Position numbers and translations under genes: made by a program. The notes beneath the pieces are model-generated. The model had not been told where the DNA came from, ran no database searches, and saw only the letters and a list, made by a program, of their open reading frames with translations. Positions 49,622-58,038 of a stretch of DNA of 64,000 bases are shown here, piece by piece (the stretch's first letter is position 1; the number at the start of each line of letters is the position of its first letter). The stretch lies in the NCBI GenBank assembly GCA_009599575.1, contig VWND01000024.1, forward strand, positions 186,001 to 250,000, read 5' to 3'. Origin of the DNA: Blumeriella jaapii. Lineage: Eukaryota; Ascomycota; Leotiomycetes; Helotiales; Drepanopezizaceae.

Positions 49622-50091
49622 GATGTTTGACCATGCTCTGGAAAAGACCGGTTCCGAGCTCAGAGGGTACGATGATGATCACAAACTTATGATGTGGCGT
49701 GTTTTCCAACTTCTCCAAGAGGACTTCGGGAAAGAAGAGGACAATGTTTTCCTGATACTATATCCGTCAGCCAACTAAGTTATGCTACATCACCCAATTA
49801 TACTGTTTGAAGAATTGCGTCTTGACAGCGATTAAGTCACGTGACTGATGGATGAATTGTACCACCCATGCCCAACATTCCGCCCTGTCGATGGTTCCTG
49901 GATCGAGCAACAGTGCTACTTATTGAATCTTTTTTTAACTATCATATGTTGTTTCAGCGGTCCAAATGCCACTGCTTCTCTTACCATTTCTCAAGTCACG
50001 ACACCAACAAGCGAATAACAACAACAACAACGACAACAGACATGTTCACCGACTCAAACCCCAAGCTCTAGATAAATGTACCAAGCTACCT
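49622..50091. other. Intergenic region between convergent genes
   Basis: No gene was seen. A perfect palindrome GTCACGTGAC (49,836-49,845) contains a CACGTG E-box core. The two neighbours point toward each other, so this should hold both 3' UTRs. Confidence 0.5.
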
Positions 50092-51020
50092 TCACACGGT
50101 AGGAAACGGCTCCGGCGCATAGTCAGTCACCGCAGGCGGACGACACCGACACCCCCCTTGATCCCCAATCTCACATCCGCGCACCGTCGGCGAACAAGCC
50201 GGGGCTGGACACTGACACCTCTGCTCCTCCTCGCTCCAGTGCATCTTGTGATCGCCAAACTCACAGTACACACGGAGATACTCGCACGGGACACGCGTTG
50301 GCGCTGGCGCACACTCGGAACAGACACCGGCCGCGCCCCAGCGATATCTCCAGGAACATCCCGCTCAGCGTGCTGCCTCGCCTGTACGACTGGATCCTGC
50401 GCCGGGACTTTCTTGCAGGAGCATCTGCTTGTCGTCGGATCGTAGAGAGGCCGCTGTCCCGCGACACACGGCAGCTTGGGACAGTTACAGGCGCATGTCC
50501 GCGTGCCGGAGTTCCAGACCGGCACCAGGCCTGGGAGACACTCCGTGGCGGTGAGGCAGATGGTTTCCCCGTCATCGACATCAGGCGCGCAAGAACATGT
50601 CTTGGTCGTAGGGTCCCAGACTGGGTTCGATCCGACGATGCATGTGGTTGCGGCGAGACATGTGTCCTGTGTTGCGTCTGGTTCGCAGCGACAGGTTCCG
50701 GTGGAAGGGTCGCTGACAAGGTGGGTGCCGAGGATGCAGAGCTTGGTGCAGGGCGGGTTGCTGTTGGGGATGCAGCGACAGCGGCCAGTACTCGGATCCG
50801 TTGACAGATGGTAGCTCTTGGGACAGAGCAGAGCGCAGGGCAATTTTGGGGCGGTTGGAAGGTCGCTGATGATGGAGATTGCTTGTAGAACTTAGCGATT
50901 GTCGTGGTGGATGAGAAATGTGGATTTTAGATACTCACCTGAAGTGGAAGTTACGGATGCTGCAACTGGGAGCGCGAAGATGCATTGGAGTGCGATGGCG
51001 AGTAAGGATGTGGTTTTCAT
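50092..51020 (-). CDS. Secreted Cys-rich tandem-repeat protein, function unknown
   Basis: Three exons are inferred on the - strand: 51,020-50,939, 50,881-50,388 and 50,313-50,092. The first intron is GTGAGT...CTACAAG (57 nt), the second GTACAG...TTCCGAG (74 nt). Joined they give 265 aa in one frame. The protein starts with a signal peptide (MKTTSLLAIALQCIFALPVA). Five repeats of about 30 residues follow. Each has two or three Cys and the pattern C-x(n)-G-x(n)-DP-(S/T)-T-x2-C-x-C, for example DPSTGRCRC, DPSTGTCRC, DPTTKTCSC and DPTTSRCSC. The last exon is also Cys-rich (EEEQRCQCP, GGCRCRPP). I do not recognise a named domain. Without the second intron the frame runs into a Cys-poor Arg-rich tail, which argues for the splice. 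It could be a cell-wall, matrix or effector-type protein. Confidence 0.72.
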
Positions 51021-51717
51021 GTTGAATTGAGTTTCGTGGTCAAAGATGAACGGCGAGTAAGTCGAATAGAGAGTGACATGAAAAGGTCGCTGGGACCAGA
51101 TGTGATCTTAGAGCCAGCCAGCTGTTTATATGTCCTCCGCCTATTCAGCTTTACAGAACGACAACTCTTAGCCAAGGGCGATTATTCTCCGATGTACGGG
51201 GTTTCAGCTACTCAGTAAGTGCACAGCGCAAGATCAGCCACAGAAACCCCTCGCAAAAGAATGGTAGGTCTATGGTCAGAGTTTCAGGCTAAGAGAGCGC
51301 CGGTGGTAAGACCAGCTACTTCTATTAATATACTCAGGTGATCATGTAATACAATGACTTTTTGTAATGTCTTCAGGTAACCATGTAATACAATGACCCC
51401 CTCTTTCTAGCGGTGACAAAGTGTGACGCGAGACCACTCGAGCCTCTCATGTCACCCCAAAGACGAGAAAAGCACTTTCAGTAAACTCAAACGTAAGTTT
51501 TGTGATTTTCATGTAACGATAGTGACCACATAGACTATCTGAGGAGGAATCCTCGTATACCAAAACCCCTTTTCGTCAAGAGCCAGTTTCAACACCTCGA
51601 TTTAGAAAAGACAGCACTGATAATTCGACGGTCCTGGGCAGTAATTTCTACCGCACACAGTCAGTGCTACCTCACATAACTACCTTGCCCAACCCTGAGG
51701 TTACCAGGACGCAGAGC
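51021..51717. other. Intergenic region between two secreted-protein genes
   Basis: This is the promoter side of the repeat-protein gene and the 3' side of the next gene. It contains the 25-bp direct repeat listed below; nothing else was recognised. Confidence 0.5.
51334..51397. repeat. 25-bp direct repeat, 39-bp period
   Basis: TCAGGTGATCATGTAATACAATGAC at 51,334-51,358 recurs as TCAGGTAACCATGTAATACAATGAC at 51,373-51,397 (two mismatches). It lies upstream of the - strand Cys-rich repeat gene. Confidence 0.8.
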
Positions 51718-52277
51718 TTACGCGACATGGGTTCTCCCCACCGAGTTGCAATAGCTGACCGTGTGACAGGTTCCCGTATGGCCCTTGCAGTCGGGGATGT
51801 AGCAGCACTTGACGTTGGCTGGGTCGCTGGGGCAATCGCCTGTGCTGACGATACCGACCTACGAACAGAGAAAATCAGCACGATTGGATTTCAGACGAGC
51901 CTTTGCTCATCCATTCGTTTCTTCTGTAGGTCAAGATGTTTATCTCCACATGGCCCCGCGCTAGGAATGTGTAGTAAGGGGGCAGGAAAATGGTTGTTGA
52001 CCTGAGCAGCCGCCTTGCACCACGATTGCTGTTGGCATGTTCCTTTGTCAGGTTGGCCCTGATGGAGATAGTTAGCAACTTTGACATCTCGCTTTTAAGG
52101 CTACCTAGAATCGGCGCCACCAAGTCTCAGTAGACTTACCGACTGCTGGCACAAGCTGCCAATGGCACGCTCCGTTAGTACATCAGCTTCGGCTTCGGCG
52201 ACGGGCTCAGCTGCCGGGACGGCGGATGCCACGGCGTAGCATGAGAAAATAAAGACGAAAACCGCCTGAGGTTTCAT
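51718..52277 (-). CDS. Small secreted Cys-rich protein (111 aa), function unknown
   Basis: Three exons on the - strand, 52,277-52,140, 52,058-52,002 and 51,858-51,718, are all joined in phase 0 across introns of 81 nt (GTAAGT...TGCTAACTATCTCCATCAG) and 143 nt (GTCAAC...GTGCTGATTTTCTCTGTTCGTAG). The product begins with a signal peptide ending near VASAVPAAEP, then an acidic propeptide-like stretch. The Cys-rich part includes GTCQQQSWCK and GDCPSDPANVKCC. The G-x-C-P-x2-P-x4-CC motif is common in fungal secreted proteins, for example N-terminal to cell-wall hydrolase domains, but no catalytic domain follows here. The stop overlaps a possible donor (GCGTAAGC), so a further 3' exon is possible. 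Size, secretion and Cys content are effector-like. Confidence 0.68.
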
Positions 52278-54593
52278 TGTGAGTCTCGATGTATCAGTGG
52301 TGGAAGTCGATGCTGTAGGGTGCGAAGGATTTTCCCGGTCAAACGAGTTAACGATTTTCTGTAAGTCACCAAGTGGGCTTGTCCATCTATCTGATATATA
52401 TAGAGAGGCAGAGAGACAGAACCGATTTTGCACTTGATGTGGAACACCCTCTTCGACCTACCCCTCACGATGGCTTGCTCTCGCATAAAAGCTATCGATT
52501 CTGTGCATCTGCGAAAATGAGCATTGGTCCGGAAGTCATTCCCATGCTGCTGCTGTATATCAAAGTACCTAGGCATGCATGGAATGATCAGTCCAACTTC
52601 TGGAGAGGAGGATGCATCAACCCACGTCGAGTTCGAGAATACCAACATACTAGCACTTAAAACCATTCCTCTCGACTTAAAGACACTTGGCTACCAGTAC
52701 CTATGAAATCGGCGAGATTCTCGGGGCTTGAACAATGAAGCTTGTTGCGGACTAGAACTCACAGCAGAACACCATCTACAGGATATGCATAGACCAGTAT
52801 GTTTCATGCTGACTTGACAGGTGACCTTCAAGCAGTACCCAGCGAATGTAAATTAGAGGTCGAATCATGCGTTGGTGATGCGTACATACTTTGATCTCAT
52901 GCATGTCATCGGATCCAGATCCAGGCGAACCTCAGCTCGTCGAGAGTTGCTGGCCCAGCACACGAGTACCTGGTCTACAGCTGAACATTTTCGCGGTCTT
53001 GTACCACCTTCCGCCCTGGGGCGACGCGCAGTGCCACGAGTAGTAAAAATAGAGGTGCAACAAGAATTTATATATATCAATTATGAACATAAGACAGAAT
53101 TCCGCAAAAAGAGAAAGAGGGTCGTCAATTGGCTCCGGAGTTTTGGTTGTAGACGGCTTGGCGCTAGTGCTGCAGACTCCTTTTCGACCTGAGCGATGGC
53201 ATTCGCTTGCACCAAAGTACGAGTTTCGAGGTATCTTGAAACAGAATTCCACGTGGCTCGGCTGATCAAGGGCTGTTTTTGTCATGTGTCAGATGGAAAT
53301 GAGCTGTGTTTATCCTTTGAAGCACGATTGTCCCAGTACCCATTCTAATCTCCGGGCGACGAACATATGGATCTCTAAGCCTAGCACGTTGATGAAGCTC
53401 GACATTGCTTTGCTTACGTCTTACACAGAAAAGTTAACCTATAATAGACGTAGCCTTAGAACTGCGTCCTCGTCGTAGCCCTCATTACTACACGCAGAAA
53501 GGCACTTGGTCGACAAGACGTGGTTGCTAGCTGTAAAGTGATCTACTAGTCCTAGTACCCCGCCTTGGTTATGGAATAGAATAAGCGAATGTCAATGGCT
53601 GGTGTTACTGCAAGCAGCGCGTATACTACTCTCAGGTTGTCAGAGAATAAGATTCGAGGATTCATGGAATGTGGTAAAAGCGTGTAAAATGACTTATGCA
53701 AGTATGTAGATTGAGGAAAGGAGGAAGCGGAAGAGGAAGAGGGAGAAGAGGAGGAGGAGGAGGAGGAGGAGGAGGAGTATGAAAAGGAGTAAGGGGAAGA
53801 GGGAGAGAGAAGGGGAAATGAAAAAGGAGAAGGAAATGAAAAGGGAAAAGGAAATTAAAAAGAGAAAAGAAAAAAAAAGGAAAAGGAAAAGAAAATGAAG
53901 AAGACGAAGAAGACAAAGAAGACAAAGAAGAAAGGCCTTGAGTTCTGTCCTTAAAATCCCGATATTACATCCTCGAACAATTGCTAACCAAGTGTGATCA
54001 GTCACAGAACTAGTTTGTAGTGGTAGTAGTACTGTAGTAGTATTGATAACGTCCAGTGGATCGCAGCTAGAGAAACGAGTAACGGATAACCTTATTGTAA
54101 ACAATACAGAAATAACAATAACACATATGACAAAATGCCAGTCCCAGCTCTGAAAAAGACTTCATGCTTCGTATTATTTGCCGTTGAAAGCTTTTGTCGT
54201 CGAAAGTTGCAGTAGAGAAGAAGATGGTGGTTAGACGTCACGTGCACTAGTGCGAATGCTCTCGAGCTTGGCGATCTGGAGCTTCGAGGTGCAAGGGCGG
54301 GCTTGACCCGTTGACAATTCCTCGTCTGAATAGCTTCAATGTGCCTCAATCGAGTCGTACATCGATGACTACTGCGGAAGCTGCTGCGTCTTCACAGCGG
54401 TCCAGCTCTTTCTCCGATACTCTGATCCTCTGTCGACTGTTTGATTCACTGGCGCTTGTATCGGCCAGCCTGGGACTCGAGAGGAAGAGCAAACTTCCGG
54501 AATAGCATCGTCTTGATCGCAGCGTTTCCGCTTACCTGCTGTCATATCACGGTCTTGCGCGCTCTCTCTAGCTCCCCAGCGTCTGCGATAAAG
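52278..54593. other. Intergenic region, 2.3 kb
   Basis: No gene was supported; frames of 60-136 codons show no similarity I recognise. It contains the polypurine tract at 53,712-53,933 and, near 54,239, TCACGTG upstream of the CID-protein gene. Confidence 0.45.
53712..53933. repeat. Polypurine tract with GAG and GAAGAC repeats
   Basis: About 220 bp of almost pure A/G on the + strand, with an uninterrupted GAG run near 53,747-53,776 and GAAGACAAAGAA repeats at the end. The frames over it (Leu/Phe/Pro-rich, - strand) are artefacts of composition. Confidence 0.85.
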
Positions 54594-56121
54594 ATGGCAT
54601 ACAATGATGATGCCGTGCTGGCTAAGCTCTCCGCTCTGAATGAGACGCAAGAGAGCATCGTAGGTTGCCCTTGACCGCTTGCAGATTCTCCCTCTGACAG
54701 CTGCGCAGGTCACCGTCGCCCAATGGGTTATGTTCCACCGGTATGCAAACACTTCGATCGCTCTACTTCGAGACCGTGCTGACTCGAGTTTGTAGAAGAC
54801 ATGCAGATCGTACGGGACAGCTGTGGCTTCAACGCCTAAAGGATTCTGGAAGCAACAAGAGACTGAACCTGATCTATCTCGCAAATGGTAAAAATACTCT
54901 CCACATCCACAATGGCTGCTATACTCCAGGGAGATGTTAGGGCACTGATGTTGGAGTTCGCATGCTAATTTCATCTGGCATCGCAGAAGTCGCACAGCAA
55001 TCGAAGGCCCGTCGTAAGGACGACTTCCTGATCGCCTTTTCCCCCGTCATCGCTGAAGCTACGGCCTGCGCATATAAGGGCGCCACGAACGAGGTGCAGC
55101 AGAAGCTGCGGAGGGTTGTGGAGGTCTGGAGACAAAGACAAATTTTCGAGCTGCCGATTCAAGAAGCTATCGAGGCTCGGATCGATGGTAAGCTTCTCTT
55201 TACCCAACATGGAGGCCCCCCCTGACTTGCGTAGAATTGGACAAGTCCCGAACGAACAACAAGCGGGCGACAGGATCCATATTCTCTGGCGGCGCGTCAT
55301 CTGTACCCAATGAACTCGCGCCTCTCGTTGGCTCCCAACAGACCGTCTCGAAACTCGTCCTCTCGACCAAAACCTCCCTCAACTCTGCCAATCTGGATTA
55401 CGCAAAGCTCACCGACCCGAACGCCGTCACACCCTCCCCTCCCGTCCATGCGGCGCGCCTCAATGGGCTCCTCAAAACCCTCGCCAATGCCGAAGGCGCA
55501 GTGGCCGAAAGCATCAAGGCCCGCAAAGTTCTTATCGAGGGTCTCGAGAAGATCTTGGACACAAACCGCAGCTTGCTCTCCTCGGAGGAGACACAGCTGA
55601 GCGAACTCTCCAATCGACGCCTTGAAATCGATAACAAGAAGCGCGACGTGGAAGAGAGCATCATGCGCGGCTTCTCTAACAGTAACCCCGCGACACCAAT
55701 TGGCGACGGCGCCGCAGGAACACATGCCCATCCCTCACTTACGCCTGGCGCCGAGCCCGATCGTCCCGAGGTCGAGGCTTTGACACCTCCTGGCTACCCC
55801 CCCGCACCCATCAAGGACGAACACGTGCCCGAGTACAACCTCAATGGCAGCTCCAATGGCAGCAACAACAACGGTAATGGACAAGCGGCGCAGCATAACC
55901 AGATGCAATACCCAGAGTACAAGCAGGACTCCTACCATTCTCCAACCGGCGCCCCAGGTTTGGACTTGCTGAGCAGTTTGTCAACACAGTACGCTCGGCC
56001 TGCGAGTTCCAGCAGTGTCAAGAAGAGGAAGCTGAATGACGGCTTTCCGGATATGGGTGGCGAAGACGCTATGGATGGGCTGGATGCAGATGTCGTGGGA
56101 ATCTTGAAAAAGGGTCTGTAA
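54594..56121 (+). CDS. RTT103: CID-domain transcription termination factor, RTT103-like
   Basis: Rtt103-type proteins bind the phosphorylated RNA polymerase II C-terminal domain through an N-terminal CID and act in 3' end processing and termination. Five exons are read: 54,594-54,659, 54,709-54,740, 54,796-54,887, 54,987-55,187 and 55,235-56,121, giving 425 aa. All junctions are GT-AG and keep frame. Residues 1 to about 132 form the CID: SIVTVAQWVMFHRRHADRT, LWLQRL, LNLIYLANEVAQQSKAR, FLIAFSPVIAEA and LRRVVEVWRQRQIF are its conserved helices. A coiled-coil-like helical part (about 180-260) and a Pro/Asn/Gly-rich low-complexity tail follow, with a basic KKRKLND motif near the end (possible nuclear signal). 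Homology to the CID family is clear; RTT103 rather than another CID protein is an inference from the domain layout. Confidence 0.85.
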
Positions 56122-56878
56122 GGCCAGCATGGAAACGAATGAGACATCACCATGAGGGCCGTGGAATTCATAGCGATTGGAAAAAAGGGCCAGAGAGAGA
56201 AGTGGACGTTCTCCTCTTTTTTCAGCATGGGGAGATGGGGACAGACATCTGAGGTGTTCTATCTGTGTGTGTGTGTGTATATATGCTTTGCAGTCTCACT
56301 TTTACTGCCTACTAGGATGGAATGGGAACGTTTTTCACAACTCTGTCGTCTCGACTACTGAACTACCCACTGACATGCGCCAATTACACTGTCGCTGGGT
56401 GGGCAAGTCTGGGATGGGGCTTCTGAATGTGTGTGTGTGTATCTGTAGGAATACACCGCACCCCATCAACGCCGTTCATTCCTTCGAGTCTCCAGCTTTG
56501 GAACTGGCTGCGTGTTCTGTGCACGCATCGGTAAGCAAGCACGTTGGCTTGTTTATAGGTATGTGCAATGCCTTTCCCTCCTTGAAGTTTTGGCTTTTGT
56601 GTAGGTACCTATCCAAGTAGGCTTCCGGGGACCTGTGGTGAAATAACTCCCTGTCCGTTGATTGATATCATCGATGATTGTTTATCGTCAACATCACGAG
56701 AAAGTGGAAATGAATGAAGCTAGGAGAGGGCCGGAGCAATAAGGATTCTCTATTCTGTTGTGATGAGAAATTGTACAGCGGTTGCTTTCCTCCCCTCCCT
56801 CACCCTGCCGATTCGTCTATCCCACTTCCTCCCTCCATCCCTCCCTCCTCCCCCAAGGAGTGTGCAGAAAACATGGGT
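56122..56878. other. Intergenic region between convergent genes
   Basis: No gene was seen. Short GT runs occur at about 56,263-56,284 and 56,428-56,440. It should hold the 3' UTRs of both flanking genes. Confidence 0.5.
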
Positions 56879-57748
56879 CTATCCCTTGCCGAACCAGGTC
56901 TTGTGCCCGAGCACCATTCTGCCCATCATGTACATGGATCCTGAGATTTGGTTAGCATGTGGTGGTACTCCTTATTCATCCATGTCTCTCAATCCATCCA
57001 TCGTAAGAGGAGAGTCAGGATTGAAGCAAAGAGGCGACCAAGCTTACCAGCGAAACCACCAAACAGAGCGACGTAGTATGGGTAGAGCATGATCTTACTC
57101 CTAGGAGTCTGCACGCGTCGACACGTTAGCCTTGTCCTGGCCTTTCCATAGAGAAAAACAGGGTGCGATGTAGGGAGGACGTGGGCGAAAGGAGGTGTAC
57201 CTGGTTCCATTGGCGGACGTGATTGCGGGCGCCTTCTTGGAAGAGGCGCTGGTAATGGGGGACGCGGTTCTCGCGGTTGACGAAGCTGTGGAGGAGAGTT
57301 CGTTAGCTGGTGATCAACTGCAAGATGGTTTCAATAGGCTGGCCAATCTCTATCATTCATCGTGGCGAACGTAGGGGTTCGAGATTTGAGGTGCTGATAG
57401 AGCGACTTCGAGAGGAGAAGGGTTCGGAGAGAAAGATTTCGATTTCGATGGCTCAATGGCTTCTCCTTCTGAGAGCCCTGGGATAGCATTGCCTCCTTTC
57501 CCTTCTCCAGCAATTGGGCCTTCCTCCGCCAACAAGCGGGATTCAAAGCTCAGGAGAGAGAAGTAGATGTTGCTCTTCTTCATCTTGCAATCACTCGTCT
57601 GCTGTGCCATCTGACCCCTCTCGTCGTCGTTCGATTGTGAGGCCCTTCCAATGTCCATCGCTGGTTCTCCGTGGTCCATTGGGTTATCGTTGATCCTAGC
57701 AATATATGCCTATCCTCCAGACTCAAGGAAACGAACTCACCCGGCCAT
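56879..57748 (-). CDS. Cytochrome c oxidase subunit VIIa-like protein
   Basis: This is a small single-span inner-membrane subunit of respiratory complex IV. Four exons are read on the - strand: 57,748-57,741, 57,285-57,201, 57,108-57,048 and 56,940-56,879. They give 71 aa with no frame conflict. The product contains NRVPHYQRLFQEGARNHVRQ, then TPRSKIMLYPYYVALFGGFA (the membrane segment) and MGRMVLGHKTWFGKG, a pattern I associate with the fungal Cox7a family. The start exon is only 8 nt (ATGGCCGG) and the first intron 455 nt, long for this genome. A different first exon, or use of a cassette inside that intron, is possible. It is divergent from a probable mitochondrial PPR gene, 290 bp away. 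Confidence 0.72.
57353..57679 (-). other. 108-codon open frame inside the COX7a-like first intron
   Basis: An ATG-started frame (MDHGEPAMDIG...) occupies most of the inferred first intron. An acceptor-like TTGCTAG lies just upstream (about 57,694), in phase with the 8-nt first exon, so part of it could be an alternative exon. Its Ser/Pro/Glu-rich sequence does not resemble the oxidase subunit, and I recognise no family. Confidence 0.25.
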
Positions 57749-58038
57749 TGTGACAGTGCTGCGGATCAAGTGTGGAAATGGTGTAGAGAAACGTTTCTTC
57801 AATCACACGGCGAAGTGATGTCTCGATGTTGAAACCCGGTCGGATTTAGCCGCGCCGCTAGCGAACACCCGCAGAGCCGCAATTTTCGACTCCACTTGCT
57901 CCAATCAGTCTAGAAAATTGAAGGCAGCTATTCAAAGTGTTATCGACCACGAGCTGTCTACGACTTTCACTTCGCTACAGCATGCGATGGCGGGTATTGG
58001 AGACGAATACGCCTCTCGGCTTCTGACACACGAGGAGC
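57749..58038. promoter_or_regulatory. Divergent promoter between COX7a-like and PPR-like genes
   Basis: A 290-bp spacer separates the two start codons on opposite strands. Both products are probably mitochondrial, so shared control is plausible. No specific binding site is claimed. Confidence 0.5.

Noticed and set aside
52865..53285. Overlapping 106- and 117-codon frames on both strands
   Set aside because: No family match, no signal peptide and no coherent splicing; probably chance frames.
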